This document shows, one piece after another, positions 34,858 through 43,478 of a stretch of DNA of 63,060 nt. The stretch is from contig CAKRYR010000013.1 of assembly GCA_934432595.1 (NCBI GenBank), positions 1 through 63,060 of the forward strand, written 5' to 3'. The stretch's first letter is position 1. Every line of letters starts with the position of its first letter. The translations under genes and the position numbers were made by a program. The notes beneath the pieces were generated by a model. That model had not been told where the DNA came from, made no database searches, and saw nothing but the letters and a program-made list of their open reading frames with translations. The DNA is from an uncultured Lachnospiraceae bacterium (lineage in GTDB: Bacteria > Bacillota > Clostridia > Lachnospirales > Lachnospiraceae).

Positions 34858-36696
34858 ATGGGTTCACCTTTTTTTGGACTTGATATAGCATTGACTGGTT
34901 TGTATACTAGCCAGATACAATTAAATACAGCAACTCATAATGTTTCTAATGTAGAAACTGAAGGATATACTAGGCAAAGTGTAACAACTAAGGCAGCAGA
35001 TGCAATGGAAACAAATTCTAGAGTTGGAATGGTTGGCACAGGCGTTATAGCAACAGATATCACACAAGTAAGAAATAATTATTATGATGTAAAATATAGA
35101 CGTAGTAATGGAATATATGGAGAATATGAAGCAAAAACATATTATCTAAGTGAAATGCAGAATTATCTAAATGAACTTGATCAGACAGGTTTTACAACAA
35201 TATATGATAATTTTTATAATGCAATGATAAATGTAAGTAATGACCCAACAGATTTGGACAAGAGACAGCAAGTTGCAATGGAAGCACAGACATTAATGGA
35301 TTATTTTAATACTTTGTATGGTAATTTACAGACTGTACAAGCTGATTTGAATAGTGAAGTTAGAGTGCAAGTTAAAGAGATTAATTCTATTGCAAATGAA
35401 ATAGCAGAGTTAAATGTTCAGATAAATACATTTGAAATGAACGGTGGAACTGCTAATGATTTACGTGACCAAAGAAACTTATTAATAGATAAATTGTCTA
35501 ATTTAGCTGATGTAAGTGTTGAAGAAAGAACTATTAATAAAGAAGGATTAAACATGGGTTCTAAAACATATATGGTAAAGATTAATGGACAAGTGTTGGT
35601 AGATACCAATAGAGTTAATCAATTAAAATGTGTGGTTAGAGACCTTAAGGATAATCAAAATGACGTTGATGGATTATATGATGTTGTATGGAGTACAACA
35701 GGAGAGAAGTTAAATATAACTGGTAATAATTCATCAGGAAGATTAAAAGCTTTATTAGAAGTTAGAGATGGTAATAATGGAGAAAATCTAAATGGTGTAA
35801 TTAACACTATAGAAGGTTCCAATAAGGCTGTAATGTATAACACTAATATTAATCAAATATCAATGATGAATATGCCAGAACAAGGTATAATTAATGTTGG
35901 TGGTAATCAGTATACATATGATGGATTTTCAATAATGGAGAGAAGTGATGGAACATTTGAATATACTTTTAACTTAACATCACCAGCTATTAAAACAGAG
36001 ATGGGTAAACCATCATCAGTTGGTACAACAGTTAGTAGTAAAGGTGTTCTATATTTTCAAGCACAAATAAATGAGTTCTTAAGAACATTTTCAAGTGAAT
36101 TTAATCAGATACATAAAACTGGTGAAGATTTATATAGTGAGGTAAGTAATACAGACTTCTTTGTATATAAGGATGGTATAGAAGGAACGACAATGGAGGA
36201 TATACCTGGTATATATGATAAGGATGGGATTAAAATTATTAATTCTGATCAGATAAGTTACTATAAAATGACAGGTTCAAATATCAAAGTTAATGATATT
36301 ATAATGGATGATCCAAGAAAGATTGCAGCTGCTGAACATGTTGTAAATGGAGATGGAAAAGTTGTTGAAGATGGTGTGAGTAATAGAGCAAATATTGACA
36401 AATTGATTGCTTTAAAATCTGATATTAATATGTTTAAACAAGGTTCACCATCCTCATTTTTACAGTCAATTGTATCAGAGATAGGTGTTGTAACTAAAAA
36501 TGCAAAAACACTTAGTAAAAACCAAAGCAATATAGTTGATTCAATTGAAAAAATGAGATTATCAACAAGTGGTGTTGATTTGGATGAAGAAGGAATGGAC
36601 CTTATAAGATTCCAAAAAGCTTATGAATTATCTTGTAAAGTTTTTAATGTAATGAATGAAATATATCAGAAATTAATTAATGAAACTGGAATTTAG
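34858..36696 (+). CDS. flgK: Flagellar hook-associated protein 1, second copy
   Basis: A second FlgK of 612 residues has the same N-terminal core (LNTATHNVSNVETEGYTRQS) and C-terminal helix (EEGMDLIRFQKAYELSCKVF). Its middle differs strongly from the first copy, so the duplication is old. Two junction proteins in tandem imply either a hetero-ring at the hook-filament junction or alternative use. AAGGAGA precedes the ATG. flgL follows after 24 bases. Confidence 0.95.
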   Translation: MGSPFFGLDIALTGLYTSQIQLNTATHNVSNVETEGYTRQSVTTKAADAMETNSRVGMVGTGVIATDITQVRNNYYDVKYRRSNGIYGEYEAKTYYLSEMQNYLNELDQTGFTTIYDNFYNAMINVSNDPTDLDKRQQVAMEAQTLMDYFNTLYGNLQTVQADLNSEVRVQVKEINSIANEIAELNVQINTFEMNGGTANDLRDQRNLLIDKLSNLADVSVEERTINKEGLNMGSKTYMVKINGQVLVDTNRVNQLKCVVRDLKDNQNDVDGLYDVVWSTTGEKLNITGNNSSGRLKALLEVRDGNNGENLNGVINTIEGSNKAVMYNTNINQISMMNMPEQGIINVGGNQYTYDGFSIMERSDGTFEYTFNLTSPAIKTEMGKPSSVGTTVSSKGVLYFQAQINEFLRTFSSEFNQIHKTGEDLYSEVSNTDFFVYKDGIEGTTMEDIPGIYDKDGIKIINSDQISYYKMTGSNIKVNDIIMDDPRKIAAAEHVVNGDGKVVEDGVSNRANIDKLIALKSDINMFKQGSPSSFLQSIVSEIGVVTKNAKTLSKNQSNIVDSIEKMRLSTSGVDLDEEGMDLIRFQKAYELSCKVFNVMNEIYQKLINETGI

Positions 36697-36720
36697 ATGT
36701 ATGAGTAGGAGGCGACTTAT

Positions 36721-38436
36721 ATGAGGGTAACTACGAAAATGTTGAATAACAATATGATGGCAAATATTTCAAAGAATAAAAGTCGTTTAAATACCTTAAA
36801 TGAGCAATATACGACTGGTCAAAAGATTCAGAGACCATCAGATGACCCAATTATTGCAGTAAGAACATTAAAGCTTAGACAAACAATGACTGAGATTAAT
36901 CAATATGTAGAGAAAAATATTCCAGATGCAATGTCTTGGATGGATATAACTACAAGTGCATTAGATAGTATGGATAGTATAATGACAAGTATGTATGGAT
37001 ATCTTAATCAAGGTGCTACTGATGTACTTGCTACTTCTGAGAGAAAGACAGTTGCAGAAAACTTAGAACAGTTAAAAGGACAGTTGTATAGTGAAGGTAA
37101 TGCCAATTATTCTGGAAGATATGTATTTACAGGATATAAGACAGATACGTCATTAACATTCCAAAATAAAGAGATAGATTTAGAATACAGAATAAAGGAA
37201 AACTTTGATTTAACAGCTGTGGATGAAGTATCTAAGGTAATGGGATTCTATAGCTTGGATGATTATGATGCGGAAAATCCGGATTCTACTATATTTAATA
37301 ATACTCCAGTGGAAACAATAGTTAATAAAATTCAACTTGGGTATAATAACTTGAAGGCTGGGTTTGAGAATATTGAAAATAATAAATTACAGGTAAGTAA
37401 GACTGAAAAAGATCCCAATAATCCAAATTTGGAAATAATAAAATATGAATCTATTAAAGATGATGATGGTAATGATGTTGTAACGCCAGATATAACAGTA
37501 AATATAATAGACAAGAAGGGAAATACACAAACTTTACAAGAAATGGGAATTACTTTAATACAGAAATCAGTTAATGATAGAGATGCTTATGATTTAGATG
37601 CTGTAAGTGATGTGTTACAAAAAGCAAAAGATAAGGGATATACTCATATTTCGCCTGGAGCTGATAATACTGCTGGGCGTACAACGTTGGAACCAAATAA
37701 AGTAGCTATCTTCATCCCAGAAACAGGTGAAATTATTCTTAGTAATGCAGCACATAACACTTTAAGAACTAAGGAAGCAAAGATTGAAGTAGAATACAGC
37801 AAAAATGTATTTGAAGCTGGTGATGTAAGACCAGAACATTATTATACTTGTACGTCTACAGATTTAGATACTAAAGATACTATTAATTACATATATGAAA
37901 AACGAAATATTGATTATGAGATTAACTTCGGTCAGAAGATGACAGTTAATACTAATATATCAGATGTTGTAGGTAATAATTTTGCCAGAACAATTGATAA
38001 TGTACTTGATATTGTAAATGAAGTAAATGATTTGGAGAAGCAAATAAGTGATGCAGAAAAGTTCCTTTCAAGTCAAGACATAACTAATGCCCAAAAGGAA
38101 GCTTTGACATCATTAAAAACACAATTAGAGACACAATTAACAATTAAGAATAAAATGATGACTAATTCATTTGAAAAAGCATTAGACAAAATGAAGGGTT
38201 ATCAAAGTAAGGTAAATACAGCTAATGCAAATCTAGGAAGTAGATATTCAAGACTTGAGATGGTTGAGCAACGTCTTACTAGTCAATATTCAGAGTATGA
38301 AGAACTATTATCTGAGAATATTGATGTTGATTTGGTTGAGACTTATGTTAACCTAACATCAGCCAATTCAGTATATGAATCATCATTGTCAACATCGGCA
38401 AAGATTGCAAAGAATAGTTTGCTTGATTTTATTTAG
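36721..38436 (+). CDS. flgL: Flagellar hook-associated protein 3
   Basis: FlgL is the second hook-filament junction protein. The N-terminal flagellin-like helix (TLNEQYTTGQKIQRPSDDP) and C-terminal helix (VETYVNLTSANSVYESSL) are clear. The length of 571 residues is nearly twice that of Bacillus FlgL, owing to a central, probably surface-exposed domain. AGGAGGCG precedes the ATG. Confidence 0.93.
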   Translation: MRVTTKMLNNNMMANISKNKSRLNTLNEQYTTGQKIQRPSDDPIIAVRTLKLRQTMTEINQYVEKNIPDAMSWMDITTSALDSMDSIMTSMYGYLNQGATDVLATSERKTVAENLEQLKGQLYSEGNANYSGRYVFTGYKTDTSLTFQNKEIDLEYRIKENFDLTAVDEVSKVMGFYSLDDYDAENPDSTIFNNTPVETIVNKIQLGYNNLKAGFENIENNKLQVSKTEKDPNNPNLEIIKYESIKDDDGNDVVTPDITVNIIDKKGNTQTLQEMGITLIQKSVNDRDAYDLDAVSDVLQKAKDKGYTHISPGADNTAGRTTLEPNKVAIFIPETGEIILSNAAHNTLRTKEAKIEVEYSKNVFEAGDVRPEHYYTCTSTDLDTKDTINYIYEKRNIDYEINFGQKMTVNTNISDVVGNNFARTIDNVLDIVNEVNDLEKQISDAEKFLSSQDITNAQKEALTSLKTQLETQLTIKNKMMTNSFEKALDKMKGYQSKVNTANANLGSRYSRLEMVEQRLTSQYSEYEELLSENIDVDLVETYVNLTSANSVYESSLSTSAKIAKNSLLDFI

Positions 38437-38525
38437 CAAATTTTGTATACTATAGGAAATAAATGTAATCCTTAGTAGAAATCATCATATTTATAAGATA
38501 ACGCTTCAGAATGGAGGATTAATAC

Positions 38526-38990
38526 ATGCTTATTAAGACAAAATGTTTTGGTGAGGTTGATATAACTGAGGACAAGGTTATAACATTTGAAGAAGGACTT
38601 ATGGGATTTGAAGAGTATAAGAGATTTACTTTATTGTTTAACAATGAGGATGGTAAGAAATCTCCTGTATCTTGGCTTCAGAGCATGGATGAAGAGAAAC
38701 TCGCATTTCCTGTAATATTACCATTTGCGGTAAAGGAAGATTATCAACCAATTATTAATGATACATCATGGGAACAGTTGGGAGAGTTGACAGAGGAGAA
38801 TATAGTTATACTTCTTACAATGTCAGTTCCAAAGGATATTACTAAGATGACAGTTAATCTTAGAGCACCATTAGTTATTAATTCTGATTCGAGAAAGGGT
38901 TCACAAGTGATAGTTGAGAATCAAGATTATCAGATTAAATTCCCTATATATGATGTGATTAAAAAAGCTAAGGAAGAGAAAGGAGACTAA
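38526..38990 (+). CDS. fliW: Flagellar assembly factor FliW
   Basis: FliW binds flagellin and also CsrA, so that CsrA is released to repress flagellin translation when flagellin builds up. The 154-residue protein has the family blocks FEEGLMGFEEYKRFTLL and VNLRAPLVINSDSRKGSQVI. It is followed 4 bases later by csrA, the standard partner pair. GGAGG precedes the ATG. Confidence 0.96.
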   Translation: MLIKTKCFGEVDITEDKVITFEEGLMGFEEYKRFTLLFNNEDGKKSPVSWLQSMDEEKLAFPVILPFAVKEDYQPIINDTSWEQLGELTEENIVILLTMSVPKDITKMTVNLRAPLVINSDSRKGSQVIVENQDYQIKFPIYDVIKKAKEEKGD

Positions 38991-38994
38991 GCAT

Positions 38995-39213
38995 ATGCTA
39001 GCACTTTCAAGAAAGGCTGGAGAATCCATTATAATAAATAATGATATAGAGATAGTTGTATTAGATGTTAAGGGAGAGCAGGTTAAGCTAGGTATAAATG
39101 CACCTAAATCTGTGCCTATATATAGAAAAGAGATATATGATCAAATACAACAGGCGAATATTGAGGCTGTTGAATCAGATACAACAGCAGAGGCACTAGA
39201 TGAATTATTCTAA
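38995..39213 (+). CDS. csrA: Carbon storage regulator CsrA
   Basis: This 72-residue RNA-binding protein blocks ribosome binding on target mRNAs, above all flagellin. The core MLALSRKAGESIIINNDIEI and the RNA-contact region VPIYRKEIYDQI are intact. It probably overlaps in transcription with fliW, its antagonist. The flagellin gene is not in this window. Confidence 0.97.
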   Translation: MLALSRKAGESIIINNDIEIVVLDVKGEQVKLGINAPKSVPIYRKEIYDQIQQANIEAVESDTTAEALDELF

Positions 39214-39322
39214 TTAAAATAGAGAGAATGTTCATGAATTAATGAGAAAAAACTCTTAACATTAAAAAGACATCATTTATAAGTATAATTAATAAAGATA
39301 ATTAAATACACTGATAAATAGT

Positions 39323-39360
39323 AAAAAAGTTGGACTTATGTTCAGCTTTTTTATTTATTT
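39323..39360 (+). terminator. Terminator after csrA
   Basis: AAAAAAGTTGGAC and GTTCAGCTTTTTT pair over a TTAT loop with G-T wobbles and end in a T-tract. The rest of the 326-base gap shows only TATAAT at 39502-39507, a possible -10 box for flaG. Confidence 0.75.
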
Positions 39361-39539
39361 TACTTAATATGATATATACAAATGACGATAAAAGAGTTAA
39401 GAAAATTGAGAGAGTAATTTAATTGAGAGTTGTATTATAAAAAACATAGGAATAATTTGTAACAACATTGCTTAGGCAATTTTGAATAGAAACTAAAAGT
39501 GTATAATTATATGTAGCTATCACACGGAGGTGAATAGAT

Positions 39540-39953
39540 ATGGGTTTAGAAGTATTATCTAACATTGGAGCTACTTATAAAGAAGTGCCTAGAGAGATAA
39601 TTAAGCTTGACACTTCCAATACAAGTAACCTTCAATATGACAGAGGAGTACAGACAATTGCACAGACAGAAACTAAGGCAGTTAAAAACACTGAAAATAA
39701 TAAAGCAAATGCCGAGGGTGATGAAAAATCAAAGATGAATCAGAGGATTAAGAGTGCAGTTGAGAATGCTAATGACAGAGCTAAGAAGACACATTGTGAA
39801 TTTGAATATCATGAAGATACCAATAGAATATCTATATGTGTAAAAGATGATGAAACAGGTGACGTAATTAAACAAATACCTGCAGAAGAAACACTTGATA
39901 TGCTTAGTAAGATGTGGGAAATGGCAGGATTATTTGTAGATGATAAGAGATAA
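39540..39953 (+). CDS. flaG: FlaG-family flagellar protein
   Basis: FlaG affects filament length in other bacteria and is usually next to fliD. The C-terminal half carries the family block (CEFEYHEDTNRISICVKDDE, GDVIKQIPAEETLDMLSKMW). The N-terminus is polar and variable. GGAGGTG precedes the ATG. The length is 137 residues. Confidence 0.92.
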   Translation: MGLEVLSNIGATYKEVPREIIKLDTSNTSNLQYDRGVQTIAQTETKAVKNTENNKANAEGDEKSKMNQRIKSAVENANDRAKKTHCEFEYHEDTNRISICVKDDETGDVIKQIPAEETLDMLSKMWEMAGLFVDDKR

Positions 39954-39996
39954 ATATATAGGTAATAAATTATGACAAGAGAAAAGAGGAAGAACT

Positions 39997-41544
39997 ATGG
40001 CTATAAGAATGTCCGGTATGGTCTCAGGATTGGATACTGAAGCAATAATTAAATCTCTTATGGAAGTCCAGACAGGTAAGAAGACTAAGGTTGAAAATCA
40101 AAAGACCAAGCATGAATGGAAACAAGAAAAGTGGACAGAACTTAATAAAAAAATATATGATTTCTATACAGGAAGCTTATCAAAACTAAGATTGCAAGGT
40201 ACTTTTAATACAAAAGCAGCAACTACTAGTAATGATAACAAACTTAAGCTAACTGCTGATAGTACAGCTACTAATGGAACAAGTACTTTACAGATAAATA
40301 GTTTAGCTAGTTCACAATATGTAACTGGCGGTAAAATAACTGATGTTAAGTCTAGTACCAAATTAGTGGATTTAGGTTTTACAACAGGTTCTGTAGATGA
40401 AAATGGTGTAAATATTGAAGGCGATGTTATTACTATTACTAATGGTGTAGGTGATAAAGCTAAAACAGTAGAATTTAAAGTTACTAAAGATAGTACTGTA
40501 AAGGATTTTGTAAGTAGCTTAAGTGAGGCAGGACTTAATGCTAATTTTGATGAAAAACAAGGAAGATTTTTCATTAGTTCAGCATCAAGTGGTGCAGAAA
40601 ACTCATTTACAATAACATCTAATCAGGCAAATGGAAGTAGTCCATTAACTAAATTAGGTCTAGACGAGATAGATAGTAATATAACAGACGTAACCGGTGG
40701 AGAAGGGTTATCAATTGTTACGGCTAAAGATAGTGAAGTAATATTAAATGGTGCTTTACTAAAGAGTAATAGTAATACTATTACTGCAAATGGTTTAACA
40801 ATGGATCTACAAGGAACTACTGGTGCAGGTGAGGTTATTACCTTAAAAGTTTCTAATGATGTTGACGGAATGTATAACATGGTTAAGGATCTTCTAAAAG
40901 AATATAATGGACTAATTAAAGAGATGAATGAGTTATATTATGCAGATTCAGCTAAAGATTATGACATTCTTACAGAGGAACAGAAAGAATCAATGTCAGA
41001 CGAAGAAGTTGAAAAATGGGAAGGCAAGATAAAAGGAGCTCTTCTTAGACGTGATTCAACTGTTGGTTCATTATTATCTAGTATGAAAAATGCAATGCAA
41101 TCAAGTGTAGTAGTTGATGGTAAGAAATTTAACTTAAGTACATTTGGAATACAAACATCTAAGGATTATACAGAAAAAGGTTTATTACATATTTGGGGTG
41201 ACTCAGATGATGAGACATCTTCAGGTAAAGAAGATAAATTAAGAAAAGCATTACAAGATAACCCAGATGAAACTGTTAAAGCATTATCTGGTATATTCCA
41301 AAATATATATTCAGCACTAAATGAAAAGACAAAACCTATAGAAGGTTTAAAGAGTGCTATGAAGTTTTATAATGACAAACAGTTAAGTACAGAAAAGACA
41401 AAGTATGAGAAGCAGATTAGTGATTGGACCGATAAGTTAGCAGATTTAGAAGATAGATATTATAAGCAATTCTCAGCAATGGAAGTAGCTTTATCTAAGT
41501 TACAAAGTCAAAGTAGTTCACTTAGTGGATTCTTTGGGCAATAA
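39997..41544 (+). CDS. fliD: Flagellar filament cap protein FliD
   Basis: FliD caps the growing filament and folds flagellin into place. The N-terminal block MSGMVSGLDTEAIIKSLMEV, the mid domain (SVKDFVSSLSEAGLN-like region near residue 168) and the C-terminal coiled segment (FSAMEVALSKLQSQSSSLSG) are typical. The length is 515 residues. It precedes fliS, its usual partner. Confidence 0.96.
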   Translation: MAIRMSGMVSGLDTEAIIKSLMEVQTGKKTKVENQKTKHEWKQEKWTELNKKIYDFYTGSLSKLRLQGTFNTKAATTSNDNKLKLTADSTATNGTSTLQINSLASSQYVTGGKITDVKSSTKLVDLGFTTGSVDENGVNIEGDVITITNGVGDKAKTVEFKVTKDSTVKDFVSSLSEAGLNANFDEKQGRFFISSASSGAENSFTITSNQANGSSPLTKLGLDEIDSNITDVTGGEGLSIVTAKDSEVILNGALLKSNSNTITANGLTMDLQGTTGAGEVITLKVSNDVDGMYNMVKDLLKEYNGLIKEMNELYYADSAKDYDILTEEQKESMSDEEVEKWEGKIKGALLRRDSTVGSLLSSMKNAMQSSVVVDGKKFNLSTFGIQTSKDYTEKGLLHIWGDSDDETSSGKEDKLRKALQDNPDETVKALSGIFQNIYSALNEKTKPIEGLKSAMKFYNDKQLSTEKTKYEKQISDWTDKLADLEDRYYKQFSAMEVALSKLQSQSSSLSGFFGQ

Positions 41545-41575
41545 ATGTATAAATGATTATTAAGGAGATGGAGAT

Positions 41576-41962
41576 ATGGCAATGAATAACAATGCAGCAT
41601 TAGCATATAAAAATAACGCAATTAGTACAGCATCACCAGGAGATTTAACATTATTATTATACGAAGGAGCTATTAAATTCTGTAATATAGCAATAATGGC
41701 TATCGAGAAAAAAGATTTTGATAAGGCTCATACTAATATAATTAAGGCTCAAAATATTATAATTGAATTTAGGTCAACACTAAATTTTGATTATCCTATT
41801 GCTAAAGATTTTGATGTTGCATACGATTGTATATATGAAAGATTGTTGCAAGCAAATATTAAAAAGGATACTGTATTACTTGAGGAAGCATTAGGATTTA
41901 TAAGAGATATGAGAGATACTTGGAAGGAAGTTATCAAAAGAACGAGGGTATCTGCTTCCTAA
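41576..41962 (+). CDS. fliS: Flagellin export chaperone FliS
   Basis: FliS binds flagellin and keeps it from polymerising early. The 128-residue protein has the family start (AYKNNAISTASPGDLTLLLY) and the conserved EGAIKFCNIA. GGAG precedes the ATG. Confidence 0.96.
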   Translation: MAMNNNAALAYKNNAISTASPGDLTLLLYEGAIKFCNIAIMAIEKKDFDKAHTNIIKAQNIIIEFRSTLNFDYPIAKDFDVAYDCIYERLLQANIKKDTVLLEEALGFIRDMRDTWKEVIKRTRVSAS

Positions 41963-42040
41963 GGTTGTAAGAATAATAATGATAAAAGAATAGTTATATT
42001 GAATACAAGGACGTAGAAATGTGACAGAAATGAGGTTTAT

Positions 42041-42526
42041 ATGGAACAAACAAGAAATTATGTTGATATTCTAGTTAGCTCTCTAGAAAGAAAGTTAGAT
42101 GTATTAGTTAAGTTAGAAAAATTAGAAGCTAAGGAAGAAGAAATCTTTTCTAATGACAAGGTTAGCGTTGATGATGTAAAAAATTTTGTTGATAGAAGAG
42201 ATGAATGTTTAAATAAAATAATACAATTAGACACAGGATTTGAAAAATTATTTGAACGTGTCAAAATAGATATTACAGAGAATAAAGAAATGTATAAAGA
42301 GCAGATAATACATATGCAAGAACTCATTAAACAAATTTCTAGTAAGTCTGTAAGTATTCAAGCTGATGAGGCAAGACATAAGGAAAGATATCATTGTTTA
42401 TTTGATAAAAAGAAACAAGATATTGTTGAATTTAAAAAGAGTAATAAGACTGTTTCGAACTATTATAAGAATACATATGATGCCCATCAAGAGGGAAGTT
42501 CATATTTCTTAGATCAAAGGAAATAG
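42041..42526 (+). CDS. FliT/FlgN-like helical protein
   Basis: The 161-residue protein is fully helical (SSLERKLDVLVKLEKLEAKE, NFVDRRDECLNKIIQLDTGF) and sits after fliS, where fliT commonly lies. Low sequence constraint in this family makes the assignment positional. The alternative is another small flagellar chaperone. Confidence 0.65.
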   Translation: MEQTRNYVDILVSSLERKLDVLVKLEKLEAKEEEIFSNDKVSVDDVKNFVDRRDECLNKIIQLDTGFEKLFERVKIDITENKEMYKEQIIHMQELIKQISSKSVSIQADEARHKERYHCLFDKKKQDIVEFKKSNKTVSNYYKNTYDAHQEGSSYFLDQRK

Positions 42527-42553
42527 TAGGAAGTAAATAAGAGGTAGGCAGAT

Positions 42554-43021
42554 ATGGGAGAACAAGAAAACAAAATAAATATAAAGAAAAGTACGCTTAA
42601 ATGTTATGAATGTGGAAATAGGTTAGTGGCAGATGATGATTGTCGATATTTCTGTGAAAATTGTGGTTTAGAGTTTAAAAATGAGTATTCACTTGTAAAA
42701 GCCTATTTGAAAAAAAATGGTTCAACAGAAGCATTAAAAGTTTCTAGTGCTACTGGTGTTGCAATGTCAAAGCTAAATCATTATCTTCGAAAAGGTATGG
42801 TTGAAGTAGCGGATAACTCAAAGACATTTATTACTTGTAAAAAATGTGGAGCAGAGATTAAATATGGTGAATATTGCCCAGGTTGTGCAAAAATCTTAAA
42901 TCCAATGACACAACCAGATTTGAAAGAAGAAATTGATGTAGGAGAATTAGCACCTATGAGAAAAACAAGTGGTAATGGAATGCATTATTTAGATAAACAT
43001 AGTAATACATTAAAAAGATAA
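42554..43021 (+). CDS. YvyF-like zinc-ribbon flagellar operon protein
   Basis: The 155-residue protein has two Cys4 ribbons, CYECGN...CENCG at residues 18-39 and CKKCGA...CPGC at about 96-115. Between them lies a helix-turn-helix-like segment (STEALKVSSATGVAMSKLNH). This layout matches the YvyF/TIGR03826 flagellar operon proteins found near flgM-flgN-flgK in Firmicutes. The role is unknown; regulation is often suggested. Confidence 0.7.
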   Translation: MGEQENKINIKKSTLKCYECGNRLVADDDCRYFCENCGLEFKNEYSLVKAYLKKNGSTEALKVSSATGVAMSKLNHYLRKGMVEVADNSKTFITCKKCGAEIKYGEYCPGCAKILNPMTQPDLKEEIDVGELAPMRKTSGNGMHYLDKHSNTLKR

Positions 43022-43039
43022 CAGTGTAATGAACAAAAA

Positions 43040-43080
43040 ACTAGTCTAAGGGTTAAAAACTATAGACTAGTAGTTTTTAT
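43040..43080 (+). terminator. Terminator after the flagellar block
   Basis: ACTAGTCTA (43040-43048) and TAGACTAGT (43063-43071) pair over a 14-base loop and are followed by AGTTTTTATTG. Confidence 0.8.
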
Positions 43081-43356
43081 TGTCTTAAGACTGGAAAAAA
43101 TTACCAATTGAAATTAAGCTAATAATCAATATAATAATAAAAGTACAAAACAAAGGAAAAAAATGAATAAATATACATTGATATAACAAGGCTTTAATAA
43201 GGTGAAATGTTATTTAATTTAGATTGTTGTGTTTGTTGTAAAACATTATATGTAATTGATTTACAGATGATTACAAGAGATTACAAATATTGTAAATATA
43301 ACAAGAAAATTAATATATTTAATAGAATTTTAATAGGATTATTATAAAAAAATGAG

Positions 43357-43362
43357 TATAAT
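43357..43362 (+). promoter_or_regulatory. Possible -10 box upstream of pepF
   Basis: TATAAT at 43357-43362 has no convincing -35. Upstream, 43230-43350 holds many TGTAAA/TTACA words. The gap otherwise has only the mini-ORF at 43414 and a hairpin. Confidence 0.4.
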
Positions 43363-43413
43363 AATACACTAGATATTGTATATATTTATATTTATTAAAA
43401 AGGAGTGTATACA

Positions 43414-43428
43414 ATGCAATTATTATAA
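43414..43428 (+). CDS. Four-codon leader ORF before pepF
   Basis: ATG CAA TTA TTA TAA follows a strong AAGGAG at 43400-43405 with 8-base spacing. Its stop overlaps a hairpin, ATTATAAGA (43422-43430) with TCTTATAAT (43439-43447). The arrangement recalls a translated leader, but it is so short that chance cannot be excluded. Confidence 0.3.
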   Translation: MQLL

Positions 43429-43478
43429 GAGAAATATTTCTTATAATTGAAATTATTACTGAATGGGAGATTGACAGA

